A DNA stretch of 64,000 nt, taken from NCBI GenBank assembly GCA_012862575.1, contig BLSF01000100.1, forward strand, positions 20,102 to 84,101. Direction: 5' to 3'. Numbering within the stretch: position 1 is the stretch's first letter; every line of letters starts with the position of its first letter. Below the pieces are notes generated by a model. It was not told the origin of the DNA, did no database searches, and saw nothing but the letters and a program-made list of their open reading frames with translations. This DNA comes from Parietichytrium sp. I65-24A (lineage: Eukaryota > Sar > Bigyra > Thraustochytrida > Thraustochytriidae). The translations under genes were made by a program, and so were the position numbers. This document shows positions 1 to 9,823 of this stretch, one piece after another.

Positions 1-453
1 CATGAAATCGTCAGCCACCAAGTCCGAGAAAGTTTAGTAGGGTGCTAAACATTGTCACCAAACCGGTGTCAAAGTCACACGTACTCCAACGAAGTCAGCG
101 CAGTGTTCTTCTCCAACGCGCGACCGATCGCTGATGCTCCTTCAGCGCCAATATCATTGCCACTGAGACTATTTCATTTAAAAAAGGCATGAAATCGTCA
201 GCCACCAAGTCCGAGAAAGTTTAGTAGGGTGCTAAACATTGTCACCAAACCGGTGTCAAAGTCACACGTACTCCAACGAAGTCAGCGCAGTGTTCTTCTC
301 CAACGCGCGACCGATCGCTGATGCTCCTTCAGCGCCAATATCATTGCCACTGAGACTATTTCATTTAAAAAAGACATGAAATCGTCAGCCACCAAGTCCG
401 AGAAATTTAGTAGGGTGCTAAACATTGTCACCAAACCGGTGTCAAAGTCACAC
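1..453. repeat. 187-bp tandem repeat, 2.4 copies
   Basis: Copies begin at 1, 188 and 375, a constant period of 187 bp. The first two are almost identical. The third lacks one base near 405 and stops matching at about 453. Each unit carries a short inverted repeat (GTTTAG, 7-base loop, CTAAAC) and ends in an A-rich stretch. No open frame runs through the units and they match no small RNA I recognise. The array begins at the window edge and probably extends to the left. It could be a satellite or subtelomeric repeat. Confidence 0.9.
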
Positions 454-2039
454 TAGACTCGGAATCGTGACACAATAGATCTCGAGACTGCTACTTGTGA
501 GGGCCAACTTACCCCAGCGTCAGAAGCGTTTTACTTCTCTCGAGCTTTGCAGCGATCTTTTTTGCCCCATCTGGCCCCACATTGCATCCGTCATTAAACC
601 TGTGTGAAGGGAAAGCACCATTAGAACCGACGTCCTCAGCCTCAACAGTTTGAGAATCGGCAACTCACCACACGGCTTCTTCATCTCGGTCGACCGCCTC
701 AAGGCCTTCGTCCACCGAGTCCACACACCAACACCTCGCTTTCTCGCCTGCAAACCATTTCTCCTCATACTTGCCCATCTTTTCTTCTCCTTTCTTCGTT
801 GGCCAGCTCGCCTCCAGAGTTCGCGCACGGGATGCTGTAATGCTTTCGCGCTCTTTCGCCCCGCCCTGTCGAACCTTGTCTCTTTCGGGTCTGCTCCGCT
901 CAAAACCTCCACACACTACCTCTTACTGTTCTGTTATGTGGTCATACCCTTTCCTTTCAATCTTTCCTCTAGAGTCTGAGGTTAGTTGTGTGCAAAATGT
1001 GTGTAAGGCTTTCACCGACATTCTATTGTAATCCATAGAGTTGGGGTTGCTCAAAATCCCACGCTGGAGCAAAGAGTTCTTCCAATAGGCTAGATTATAG
1101 TATAGCAAGTTGATAACGCACAAATTCGAAAATTGCACACATTACATCAGAATCCAGAAATCAGAATTCAGAATGAAGCGCATGCATTCGTCAGGGTTCT
1201 ACTGCCACGCTGCACGAACACTTAGAATTTTAGAATTCTGTCCCTTGGTTGCTTTCACAGTCAGCCCCGCTCTAGGCCAACAAGCTCTTCCTGAAGCAAA
1301 TGACCCTTTCGTCCACATCTGCACAAAGTCGATTTTCAGTTTTCACACACTCCTCTCAGTCAGCGAATTCCCGTCTCTCCTGGCCTTAGTTTTGTGAGTT
1401 TGTTGACCACTAGGTAAAGGATCACTGTCACTGTCAATGCTGAACCGACGAGAAGTCTCAAGAGTTCTCGCTCCCTGTGCACCCCTGCGCATAAGGTGTA
1501 TTCGAGGAAAGCGATCGTTCACACAGACCCTTTCACAAACCCGTGGACAACGGATTTCCAAGTCTTAATTTTCATTAGCGGAACGAGCACTCCCATACGT
1601 TTGTCCTAGTCCTCGAACGTAGTAAAGTATGGAACTTCGAAGTCTAACATAGTCTCACGGTACTTTAATATCAAGCGCGATGAACTCGTCACGGAGTGTT
1701 TGGTTTTTCGTGTTTGGAATCCGTCGGGTTCCATCAAACTCTTCTCTTGACGATCGGTCAAAACCATGTAGAAAGTTTTGTGGAGCTTCCAATTCAGACA
1801 GTCGGTTGGTGCAGATGTCCCTGAACGTTCTTGACCGCAGTGGTTACCGTAAGTATTAGTCTTGCCTTAAATGAATTCAATGGAGAGTAGTAGGGGCCCC
1901 CATAAGGCGGTTTTATCCGATCCGAACCATTTCCGAACCTAACCTAAACGACCGAGAGGCACACGGGGAGGGGCGCATCTATCATTCTCTGACACCGCAA
2001 TGCCGGTCAATGCCAGTCCTTTCAACTCGATTTTGATTC

Positions 2040-2143
2040 AACTCGATTCCGAATGAACAACACCGACTCAACTTAATTTAACTCAACTCAATTCAACTCA
2101 ATTCAATTCAACTCACTGTCAATTCAATTCAATTCACGAGTCG
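2040..2143. repeat. Degenerate pentanucleotide array (TCAAY)n
   Basis: A run of TCAAT, TCAAC and TCGAT pentamers with a few interruptions. It contains one TCACTGTCAATTC element near 2113. It does not look coding. Confidence 0.75.
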
Positions 2144-2386
2144 ATCTCGACCGACTTGACCACCGCACCGCGCCACACCACATCACCTAACCTAACCAAA
2201 CGACCACGAACCCAACCCATAAAATTTCAATATCAGGATGAATCAGACGGGTTGGGTTCGTGAACTTGGAAAATGGGGAAATGAGGGAGTTTTTACTTTT
2301 TAGTTTGGGTTCTCGAGAAACCGGAGGTCCAGAAAATCGAAGGTTAAAGTTTAGCATAACAAATTTATTAGAACCCATGAACTGAT

Positions 2387-2504
2387 CTACATGGGTCCGT
2401 GTAAGACTACTTAGTTGCTTAGGTTATCCCTATTTAATGCGTCATCTACACGGATCAGTGTAGGACTATTTATTAGTTACTTAGGTTAACTTTATTTACT
2501 ATGT
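2387..2504. repeat. Imperfect 59-bp tandem duplication
   Basis: Two diverged copies begin at 2387 and 2446. Both contain the order GTGTAaGACTA, then TTAGTTgCTTAGGTTA, then a TATTTA end. No coding function is visible. Confidence 0.7.
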
Positions 2505-3718
2505 GTCACGTGGGACACAGGCGCTGGGACAGGCGCGAGACGGGTTTCCCCTTGCTGGTCAGTCTGCTTTTGCTTCCTCGCATTGGATTTTTTCAGTCCG
2601 AGTCACTGTCAATGTCAATTTTCATTTTCAAGTTTAAAAACAAAATAATACAAGTTCGCGCAGTGGATCCTCCTTGGATTTTCCTTTTCAAATATAATTA
2701 CTAAAAGTGCTTGGAGAGATCGGAGTCGAGCAAACCATCAGCTGAGGTTTTTTACTCGCCTCTCGATCCAAAAAGTCGTGAGAAAAACTCGCGAAGAGAT
2801 TTCTTTCCGCAGTTCAATGGCATTGAATGGCAGCAACTGCAGCAACATTTTGTTGTTCGGTGAAAGTAGGCCGTCTAGCGTCACACTTACGCCTTCGTTG
2901 ACGTCTTTTCCGTGGGCAAACAGGGCAAACCTCAAGTGCAGACGTCACGCTGACCACAATGCAGGTATTCCAAATCATTGAAATCATCGCATAATGCCAA
3001 CTACTCGACTACGCCGCTTCGTACGATTCGTATCGGCCAATACACTCCTGACCGCACCTTTCCCAGCGGTAAGGATACCCTAACCAACCCTAGACCCCGC
3101 CAGTCCACTCCGCGAGCGCGGGCGTACCCTGCGCAAGTCTTGTCCCTCACAAGACACCAATTCTGCGACGCACAACCAGCTGCCCGCGAACGAGGAGGCC
3201 CGCTCAGGCTCCCGGGAAAAGGAAGAAACCGCCGCGCCCAACCCAACGGGAGAGCCGCCAGGTGCGGGGTGTGTATGTGTATGTGTATGTGTATGTGTGC
3301 GTTTGCGTAAGTTGGAGTTGGCGGGCGGACTGAGCCAGGGGCGGAAGGAGGAAGGAGGAAGTGTCCGCGGAAGAAGGAAGGGGCTAGCGCCGGGCTACGA
3401 GGGCGAGTAGGGTGCGGGCGAACGGCGCGCTGATATTGAAACTTGAATATTTGTTGGAGGTTGTGTGCAGTGTGCGGTGAAATCGTTTTTTAATATAATT
3501 TAAAGAGTGGAGAATTTCGCGTATACGAACGTGATTGCTGAGAGAGAGAACTGGAAAGGCTTCATTCGATTGGGAGATTTGTCTCTATTCGGTGCTGGAC
3601 GAGAACAGATTTTCTAAATTTGAAAGATAGCGGCGGCCGACTTATTCTGCATTGACAGTGAAAAAAAGTAATTGTCTCATCTCTCAACATCACACAACCG
3701 GTCTCTCGGCCCATCGAC

Positions 3719-3749
<31 letters not shown>

Positions 3750-3995
3750 TAGATCTTTCAGTAGGCGGCGGGGAAAGCCAAAAAAGCAAAAAAGAAGCAA
3801 GGTTCATCAGGCTGGGAGCTGGGAGCTGGGAGAGGAATTCAGGCTCAGAGAGGCACCTCGCGAGAGAAGAGGACCGGGGATTCTTTTATTTTCGTTTTCT
3901 ATTTGAATAAGGGTCCTTGCAGATAGTTTGGACCTCGATTTGCGCGGAGTTGTGCCGAACGTAGGTGAGCTGGTTTTGTGGGTCGCAGAATCGCG

Positions 3996-6900
3996 ATGCC
4001 GTTCGCTCCGGCGTTGGGCAGCATGCCCGAGGGCGACGAACCCTCCAAGCCGCGAGTGATTTTGTGCAGCAACGTCCTGCCAGTGCTTCTCGACAAAGAT
4101 CCGGATTCCGGCAAGTGGCGCGCAACGCTGGACGAAGATAGTCTTTTCGAGGACGGCCCACTGTTTGTGAGCCTTCGCGGACTGGATTATGAGGTCCTTC
4201 ACGTTGGCGTGACGCAGGCGTTCATCCCAGAGACGGAGAGGGACGAGGTGGAGGCCGTGCTACAAAAGCTCAATTGCTTCCCGGTGTGGTGCGATGCTCG
4301 CCGCGCGCACAACTATTTTCAAGGGTATTGCAAGGGTATCCTCTGGCCGACCTTTCACAACATCATTGACTTGTACTCAAGACTGGAACCCAAAATTGCG
4401 CTTGGCAACAAGCTCATCAAGGGCGGCAGGGACGATGACGACGACGATGACGACGATGAGTCCGGCCCTGAAGACTCCACCAAGGCCGAAAACGGCGGTG
4501 AAAAGTGCTGGAAGCCAGCGCGTTCGTGGAGCCCAATGGAGGCAGAGGCATGCTGGCCAGATTACTGTGCAATGAACGGACTTTTCGCTCGCAAAGTGGT
4601 AGAACACTACTCAGCTGGAGACATCATCTGGGTGCACGATTACCACTTGCTTCTGCTGCCAAGCTACTTGCTGAGGAAGCTGAACAATGCTCGGATCGCC
4701 TTGTTTCTCCATGTGCCGTTTCCTTCCTCCGAGATTTTTCGCGCTCTAGGCACCAGAGAAGAGATTCTGCGGGCCATGCTGTGTGCTGATCACATTGGCT
4801 TTGACTTGTACGAGTATGCCCGGCATTTCCTCACGTGCTGCTCGCGTATGCTTGGCCTTTCGCACCATGCCAAGCGCGGCGGCGTCCTCACCGTAGACAA
4901 CGGAGGCCGCGAGGTCCACATCACTTGCTTTCATGTCGGCGTGAACGTGAGAACAATACAACAGAGGCTGTTGAATCCCGAAGTGCAACATATCTCGCAA
5001 AAAATTCAGGCGACTTGCAACTTTGATGACAAAAAATTTGCCGATGCAGCTGCTGGGGGTTCTCAATCTCTCGCCGGCGGGCACGGCAGCAACGGGGCGC
5101 GGCGCCGTCAACTGATCGTGGCGATTGATGAGATTGAAGGGTTGAGGGGGCTCGGGCTAAAGCTTCTTGCCTTTGACCGGCTCTTCACAGACTACCCGCA
5201 CCTTCGCGATCGCGTCATGCTCCGCCAGATTGGTCTCAAGCTGGACTCCAGACCGGACGACTACAAGCAGTGCCACGATGAGGTCTTGGGTCTCGTCAAG
5301 TTAATGCGTGAAAAGTGGGGCCCCGTCGTGGAATACGAGGAGAGAACAGATATTGGACTCTCGGAGCGTCTCGCGCTCTTCCAGAACGCCGATGTGTATC
5401 TTAGCACCGCTATTCGTGTCGGGGTTGATATGCTGCCGTTCGAGTTTCTCCTCGCCCGAAGGAATCCTTCTGGCTGCGTCATCCTCTCGGAATTCTCTGC
5501 GTGCTCAAGGGTTTTGCATGGCGCTCTTCGAGTGAATCCCTTCAAAACCAGCGCTCTTGCGGCCACCATAGAGGAGGCCCTGTCCATGTCCGTTCCGGAG
5601 CGCACGGCTCGTTCGGCTCGTGACCTTGAATTCATAGAGCGCAATCCAGTGCTCGACTGGGCCAGCCGCATTCTTTCGGACGTGATGCAGGCCCACAAGG
5701 ACTCCTCAGAACCAGTTACCAAATTTGGAGGTGGTTTTGGAACGCGCGTCCTCACTGCCACCGGCACGTCGGTCACCAACAAACAAACCGAACTAGACTT
5801 TATAGAGTTTTCTGCATCCTTTCGCTCTGCCCGAAGGCGCCTGATTCTGCTCGACTACAGCGGCACGCTCGTGGAGACGAGCAGCTTGAGCATGTACATG
5901 AAAAGAGGTGGTACCGCACGCGCTTGGCATTACGAAAAAGGGGGGTCCAAGCGTCCAGGTGGATGCTTAGAAACAAGGGATCCAATTGGTGACGCCGCGC
6001 GGTCGGCTTTGATTGACTTGTGTCGAGACCCTGCAAACATTGTAGTTGTCGTCAGTAGCGATTTGCGGGATGAATTGGAGCATGCCTTGGAGGGCATTCC
6101 GAATCTTGCTCTCATCGCTGAAAATGGCTTCGTGTTTCGGGTCAAACCTGGCTCGGAGTGGGTTCAAGCAATCGACACAGAACAAGACGCTGGAGGGGAC
6201 TGGTATGGTGGCAACTCCACGGAGGGGTTCTACTCCAAAGCAGAACATAGCGCAGATTCTGAGTCCGTGGGGGAGTCCTCGGAAGGCTTGTCCTTGCCTG
6301 AAGAAAACCCCGATGCCAATCCAGAGATGCATAATTGGCAAGAGCGAATACTTTCCATCATGAAGCAATACAGCGGTCGGACGAACGGATCCTTTGTATG
6401 GCAGAGTCCGTCCGCAGTGTCGTTCAACTTTGTTCTGTCGGATCCTGAGCTAGGGGCGATGCAGGCCGAGAATCTTGCCTTGGAGTTGGAGAAACACATT
6501 GCTGTGATGCCACTTAAAGCAGAGCAAGGAAAGGGGTTTGTGACAGTGAGGCTAAGCGGTGTCAGCAGAGGTACTGCGATCCGCGAGCTTCTTTCCTATC
6601 TCAACTACCGCACCATCGATGCCATGCCCATTGACTTTGTGGCAGGGTATGGGGATGACAATGAGGACGAGCACATGTTTAAAGCTGTCAACAAGTACGG
6701 ATCCGACAAACGTCGTGCGATCCGAGCGTACTCTATAAGAGTCGGCGCTTCCGCTGGCACAAAAGCCAAGTACTACGTAAGTCATACCGATGACGTGATT
6801 GACTCATTGCAAGAATTGGTACGTGCATCTTCAAGTGGAAAGGTGCGACGGAATTTCAGCGCTGGTGATTTTCGGACGCAAGAGTCCTCAAACGTTCTCG

Positions 6901-7574
6901 GGCACTTCAAGACCAAACAGTCTTATGTCTCGTTGACGCAAGAAAGCGAAGGCCAGTCGTCTAACTATGCTGGCCCTGGACCATCGCCGTCTTCTGCTGG
7001 TATGCGCCATAGTCCGTCATATGTAGCGAGTCAACAGGAATTAGCGGAGATGTTTGGAAGTTCACCAGCCCCGTTGATGTCAACCCCCCCTCGTGCGGAG
7101 AGCCCACCTCAAATCACCACTCAAAACGTTCCTGGGGAATCGGCTCAAGGCGGAATCGACTGGGGTGACTTTGGGGGAGGCATGGATCCCCGAGCGATCC
7201 CTCCAACAAAACCAGCCGGTCACGAAGAGGAAACCGAGTACGAGGCCCAAGAGAACCCAGCGAGTCCAGACTTGTATGATGACGAAGATGAGTATGAAGA
7301 AGATCGCGAGTACTTGCACTCGCATATTCCGATGGAATCGTATTCCGGGGTGTCTTCGTCGCGCCCAAACACTCCTCCCGAGCCAGAGAAGCCTTTGATA
7401 AATGGAATCGGACTCGCTGTTCCAAAGTCAAATGCACCACAAAAGGCACAATCTTCAAGCACTGGAGATGGTGGGTTTTGGGATTCCGAAGCCGTCCGTC
7501 TTGCATTTGCGGCAATCTCCGGTGCTGTTCTTGCTGTGACTGTGATGAAGAAGCTTCCGCAAGGGAAAGCCTGA
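3996..7574 (+). CDS. Class II-like trehalose-6-phosphate synthase/phosphatase, probably a pseudoenzyme with a C-terminal membrane anchor
   Basis: The protein has 1192 residues. The frame is open further upstream but 3996 is its first ATG. Residues 20-560 resemble a GT20 trehalose-phosphate synthase domain: SNVLPV near the start, WPTFHN, WVHDYHL near 213, FLHVPFP. Residues 610-940 resemble a HAD trehalose-phosphatase. Key residues are changed. The usual Arg of SNRLPV is Val; the VDRLDYxKG motif reads IDEIEGLRG near 377; the RDG motif reads RVG near 474; and the phosphatase DxDxT motif reads DYSGT near 620, losing the second Asp, although GDDNEDE near 886 is kept. This fits the plant class II family, which is thought to be regulatory, but here the phosphatase site is also damaged. 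An Asp run lies near 147, a long acidic disordered tail spans 960-1165, and a hydrophobic segment at about 1169-1184 is followed by KKLPQGKA, suggesting a tail anchor. Loss of catalysis is inferred. Confidence 0.9.
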   Translation: MPFAPALGSMPEGDEPSKPRVILCSNVLPVLLDKDPDSGKWRATLDEDSLFEDGPLFVSLRGLDYEVLHVGVTQAFIPETERDEVEAVLQKLNCFPVWCDARRAHNYFQGYCKGILWPTFHNIIDLYSRLEPKIALGNKLIKGGRDDDDDDDDDESGPEDSTKAENGGEKCWKPARSWSPMEAEACWPDYCAMNGLFARKVVEHYSAGDIIWVHDYHLLLLPSYLLRKLNNARIALFLHVPFPSSEIFRALGTREEILRAMLCADHIGFDLYEYARHFLTCCSRMLGLSHHAKRGGVLTVDNGGREVHITCFHVGVNVRTIQQRLLNPEVQHISQKIQATCNFDDKKFADAAAGGSQSLAGGHGSNGARRRQLIVAIDEIEGLRGLGLKLLAFDRLFTDYPHLRDRVMLRQIGLKLDSRPDDYKQCHDEVLGLVKLMREKWGPVVEYEERTDIGLSERLALFQNADVYLSTAIRVGVDMLPFEFLLARRNPSGCVILSEFSACSRVLHGALRVNPFKTSALAATIEEALSMSVPERTARSARDLEFIERNPVLDWASRILSDVMQAHKDSSEPVTKFGGGFGTRVLTATGTSVTNKQTELDFIEFSASFRSARRRLILLDYSGTLVETSSLSMYMKRGGTARAWHYEKGGSKRPGGCLETRDPIGDAARSALIDLCRDPANIVVVVSSDLRDELEHALEGIPNLALIAENGFVFRVKPGSEWVQAIDTEQDAGGDWYGGNSTEGFYSKAEHSADSESVGESSEGLSLPEENPDANPEMHNWQERILSIMKQYSGRTNGSFVWQSPSAVSFNFVLSDPELGAMQAENLALELEKHIAVMPLKAEQGKGFVTVRLSGVSRGTAIRELLSYLNYRTIDAMPIDFVAGYGDDNEDEHMFKAVNKYGSDKRRAIRAYSIRVGASAGTKAKYYVSHTDDVIDSLQELVRASSSGKVRRNFSAGDFRTQESSNVLGHFKTKQSYVSLTQESEGQSSNYAGPGPSPSSAGMRHSPSYVASQQELAEMFGSSPAPLMSTPPRAESPPQITTQNVPGESAQGGIDWGDFGGGMDPRAIPPTKPAGHEEETEYEAQENPASPDLYDDEDEYEEDREYLHSHIPMESYSGVSSSRPNTPPEPEKPLINGIGLAVPKSNAPQKAQSSSTGDGGFWDSEAVRLAFAAISGAVLAVTVMKKLPQGKA

Positions 7575-8266
7575 AAAGTCTGGAGGAATTTCTGTTGCTC
7601 CACACATTAGTTACGTAAGAATTGCCGTTTAGTTATCGCGCAAGCAAGACCGCCCAATGTCATTTTATCGCCTTCTTTTGGGATCGTAGAATCGGCTCTC
7701 CCTTGGCAGCCCCAATTCAAGGCATGGTCTACATGTTCGCACATGTTGATGGAGCGCGAGAGTATCCTTTCTTTTAATCATTACTCTCACCAACACTGGT
7801 GTTTTTCAGAACGTCTTGCATCTTTTTTCTTTTTAATTGGAGCGCCTCATGACATTCATCTCGTGGCAAGAACAATAGGCAACGAACAGAAACTTTGGTC
7901 GTCTACAGATTATGAATCGGGGAGTGGGTTCCATAGGTTAGCTTTAAAGATCCGAAATCGCCTCAAGTAAACCGACACGGCAGCTTCATGCTGCCTTGCC
8001 TTACGTTGCGTTGCACTCGTCCACACCAAATATACTACTGGTGTGTATTGTAAAGCCCAAGGTCATCCAAATGGCTCTACAAAAAGCAATTTGGGAGCTT
8101 CCCACGGGAGCGAAGACTACCCGCCACTGCGGCTGGAAGTAACGCATAGCAAAATGATTGCCCTTCAAAATCATTGGGCTCTTTTGGCGTGCTGCAAGCT
8201 ATCTACTAGGTAGTGCTCACAACAGTGTCAACTGCTCATCAGGGTAGATGTGAAAGATGATCCGCC
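7575..8266. other. Convergent 3' gap
   Basis: About 690 bp between the stop codons of two convergent genes. It should hold both 3' UTRs. No further coding or structured feature was recognised. Confidence 0.6.
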
Positions 8267-9823
8267 TTATTTAAGAACGGAGTCCGCATGCTGTAATGAC
8301 TGGATTCGACGCTCTGACGACCCACGAATGACCGACACGATAGGGCTGGAAGCCGCTTGGTTTGCGTTGAGAACTTTAGAGGTTCCTCGATGATGATTCT
8401 TGAAAATCCCTTCCCCAAGCTTCCCCTGTTCAAAAGGGGTTTTCCCTGTGAACTGGAAGTACATCTTTGGGATAAAGATCAAACCAGCTGTTGTAATGCA
8501 GTTGAAGCACGAAACCGAGCACATTAGAAAGACACGAATCGCTGTGTCATAGTACGAGATAGCGAGAACGCACCCACCCATCAAAAAAATCTGCAGATTA
8601 ACCCCCAGCGCGAGGGTCACGTAATAGGTCTCGCTGAAGGCACTGCTTATGTTTCGAGCCTTGTACGCCATGTGCATACCTTTCATCATCAGGTATCCAT
8701 GTAACAACAGCAACAAAGTTACAAAGAGAATCTCGTTGTCTCCTACACAAACTCCTTCAAGCTCAACGACGTCAAAGCTGTACGTTCTCGGATTTTTGGT
8801 CAGCCAGAGCGTCAAGAGGACGGCGTCAACAAGAAGGGCGATTGGGAGATGAAATCGGGTTCCCAGCGATATTTTCGCCTCTTTTGACCGAATGCTCTCA
8901 AAAAATATGTAGTTGATGCGTGCCAGTTTTGTGTTCAGTGCCCCCATTGTGAGAACGTAGCCAATCGAGAAAAGAACGGGCTGTAAGCTGCAAGCAATCG
9001 ACCCAGTGTCTTCTTCAACCATGACGAGTATTGTCGAACTGCTCACCATCAAGCCTAGCGCAACAGTGAGAAGCATTGGCAGCTGCGAGACTTGCACAAT
9101 TGCGTGACTTCTTGAGACAGTGGCCCACACAATGCAAAGGAAGCTTGGCGTGAAGGATATGGCAAACAGTCCATAGCCAATTAATTTGGTTTGTCGGAGA
9201 CTTTCCTGGAAGTCTGCACACTCGGCGCCATAACAGAGCTTCTCCACCAAAATATCTATGGTTGCAACCCCAATAAATTTCTCGTTGCGGAGAATTGGAT
9301 GACTGTAAGTCACCATGTTTACGTTCCCTGCCCCAGCATCAAAGTAAGGAGTGGTCCAATATCCTCCTGAAACACCGTCTTCTGTAAACAGCCTGCGAGG
9401 CTCCAAGTACCAGTCGGTTCCTTCTTCTGTGTAGTCGTAGGCGTTGGTGAGATCCATGATCCCACATGAGTGACCGCTGGCTTCCAACTCGCCGGAGCAG
9501 TTGTACGCGTAAGGACAAAATAAGGACCTGTTGCTAAAATTTCTCGCCGCCTCCGGGTCGAAAGCGATCGCCGAACCGTAGACATCCGGATGAAGAAGTG
9601 CATTGATTTGGACCCATTCGAACAAAGCGGATTCGCTTTCAACTCCCTGCTCCATCATTGCGGCAACATAATGCGCAGACTGCCGCGCGATCTGATACAA
9701 GTCGTAAAAGCTCTCCTTGAGATAGTTGTTCCCTTCTGATGTCGAGATGACTTGTCCCCGGCTGAGCTGCACGCAAGAGGAGAGAAAAAGGCTCGGCGCG
9801 AGCCAGTGCGTTAGGCCGCGCAT
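8267..9823 (-). CDS. Cache-domain seven-transmembrane receptor (class C GPCR-like)
   Basis: The protein has 518 residues and starts with ATG and a signal-peptide-like segment (1-23). Residues 30-200 look like an extracellular double-Cache sensor: DWYLEP near 137, WTTPYFD near 156, then ATIDI near 187. Three N-glycosylation sequons lie at 95-110. Seven hydrophobic segments follow at about 214-236, 247-268, 279-298, 325-342, 364-383, 402-424 and 430-452. The third carries C278, QP and ALNTKLARI; a Cys in the loop before segment five (359) could form the usual class C disulfide; and segment seven ends FIPKMYFQ. This is the signature of the 7tm_3 family. The arrangement recalls GPR158, the mammalian class C receptor with a Cache domain. 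The Arg expected two residues before WY in amino-acid-binding Cache domains is Thr here, so the ligand is uncertain. The C-terminal tail is about 60 residues. Confidence 0.8.
   Translation of the reverse strand: MRGLTHWLAPSLFLSSCVQLSRGQVISTSEGNNYLKESFYDLYQIARQSAHYVAAMMEQGVESESALFEWVQINALLHPDVYGSAIAFDPEAARNFSNRSLFCPYAYNCSGELEASGHSCGIMDLTNAYDYTEEGTDWYLEPRRLFTEDGVSGGYWTTPYFDAGAGNVNMVTYSHPILRNEKFIGVATIDILVEKLCYGAECADFQESLRQTKLIGYGLFAISFTPSFLCIVWATVSRSHAIVQVSQLPMLLTVALGLMVSSSTILVMVEEDTGSIACSLQPVLFSIGYVLTMGALNTKLARINYIFFESIRSKEAKISLGTRFHLPIALLVDAVLLTLWLTKNPRTYSFDVVELEGVCVGDNEILFVTLLLLLHGYLMMKGMHMAYKARNISSAFSETYYVTLALGVNLQIFLMGGCVLAISYYDTAIRVFLMCSVSCFNCITTAGLIFIPKMYFQFTGKTPFEQGKLGEGIFKNHHRGTSKVLNANQAASSPIVSVIRGSSERRIQSLQHADSVLK

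Larger units (their letters stand above)
454..3995. other. Intergenic region without a supported gene
   Basis: About 3.5 kb upstream of the trehalose-phosphate synthase-like gene. Short open frames are present but lack recognisable domains. The region holds a degenerate TCAAT/TCAAC array near 2040-2143, a 59-bp duplication at 2387-2504, a GTGTAT array near 3268-3299 and a GA run at 3719-3745. Copies of the TTCACTGTCA-like motif lie near 1254, 1422, 2113, 2603 and 3651 (last one reversed). The last kilobase probably contains the promoter and 5' UTR of the downstream gene. Confidence 0.6.

Noticed and set aside
1940-2205. CCTAACCTAA segments resembling telomere repeats
   Set aside because: Only two short copies with extra bases and no true CCCTAA array; not a telomere.
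3978-3995. Upstream GTG start for the trehalose-phosphate synthase-like gene
   Set aside because: A nuclear eukaryotic gene should start at ATG. The first in-frame ATG is at 3996. The same reasoning moved the starts of the ankyrin gene (32117), M6 peptidase (39053) and sulfite oxidase exon 1 (35543).
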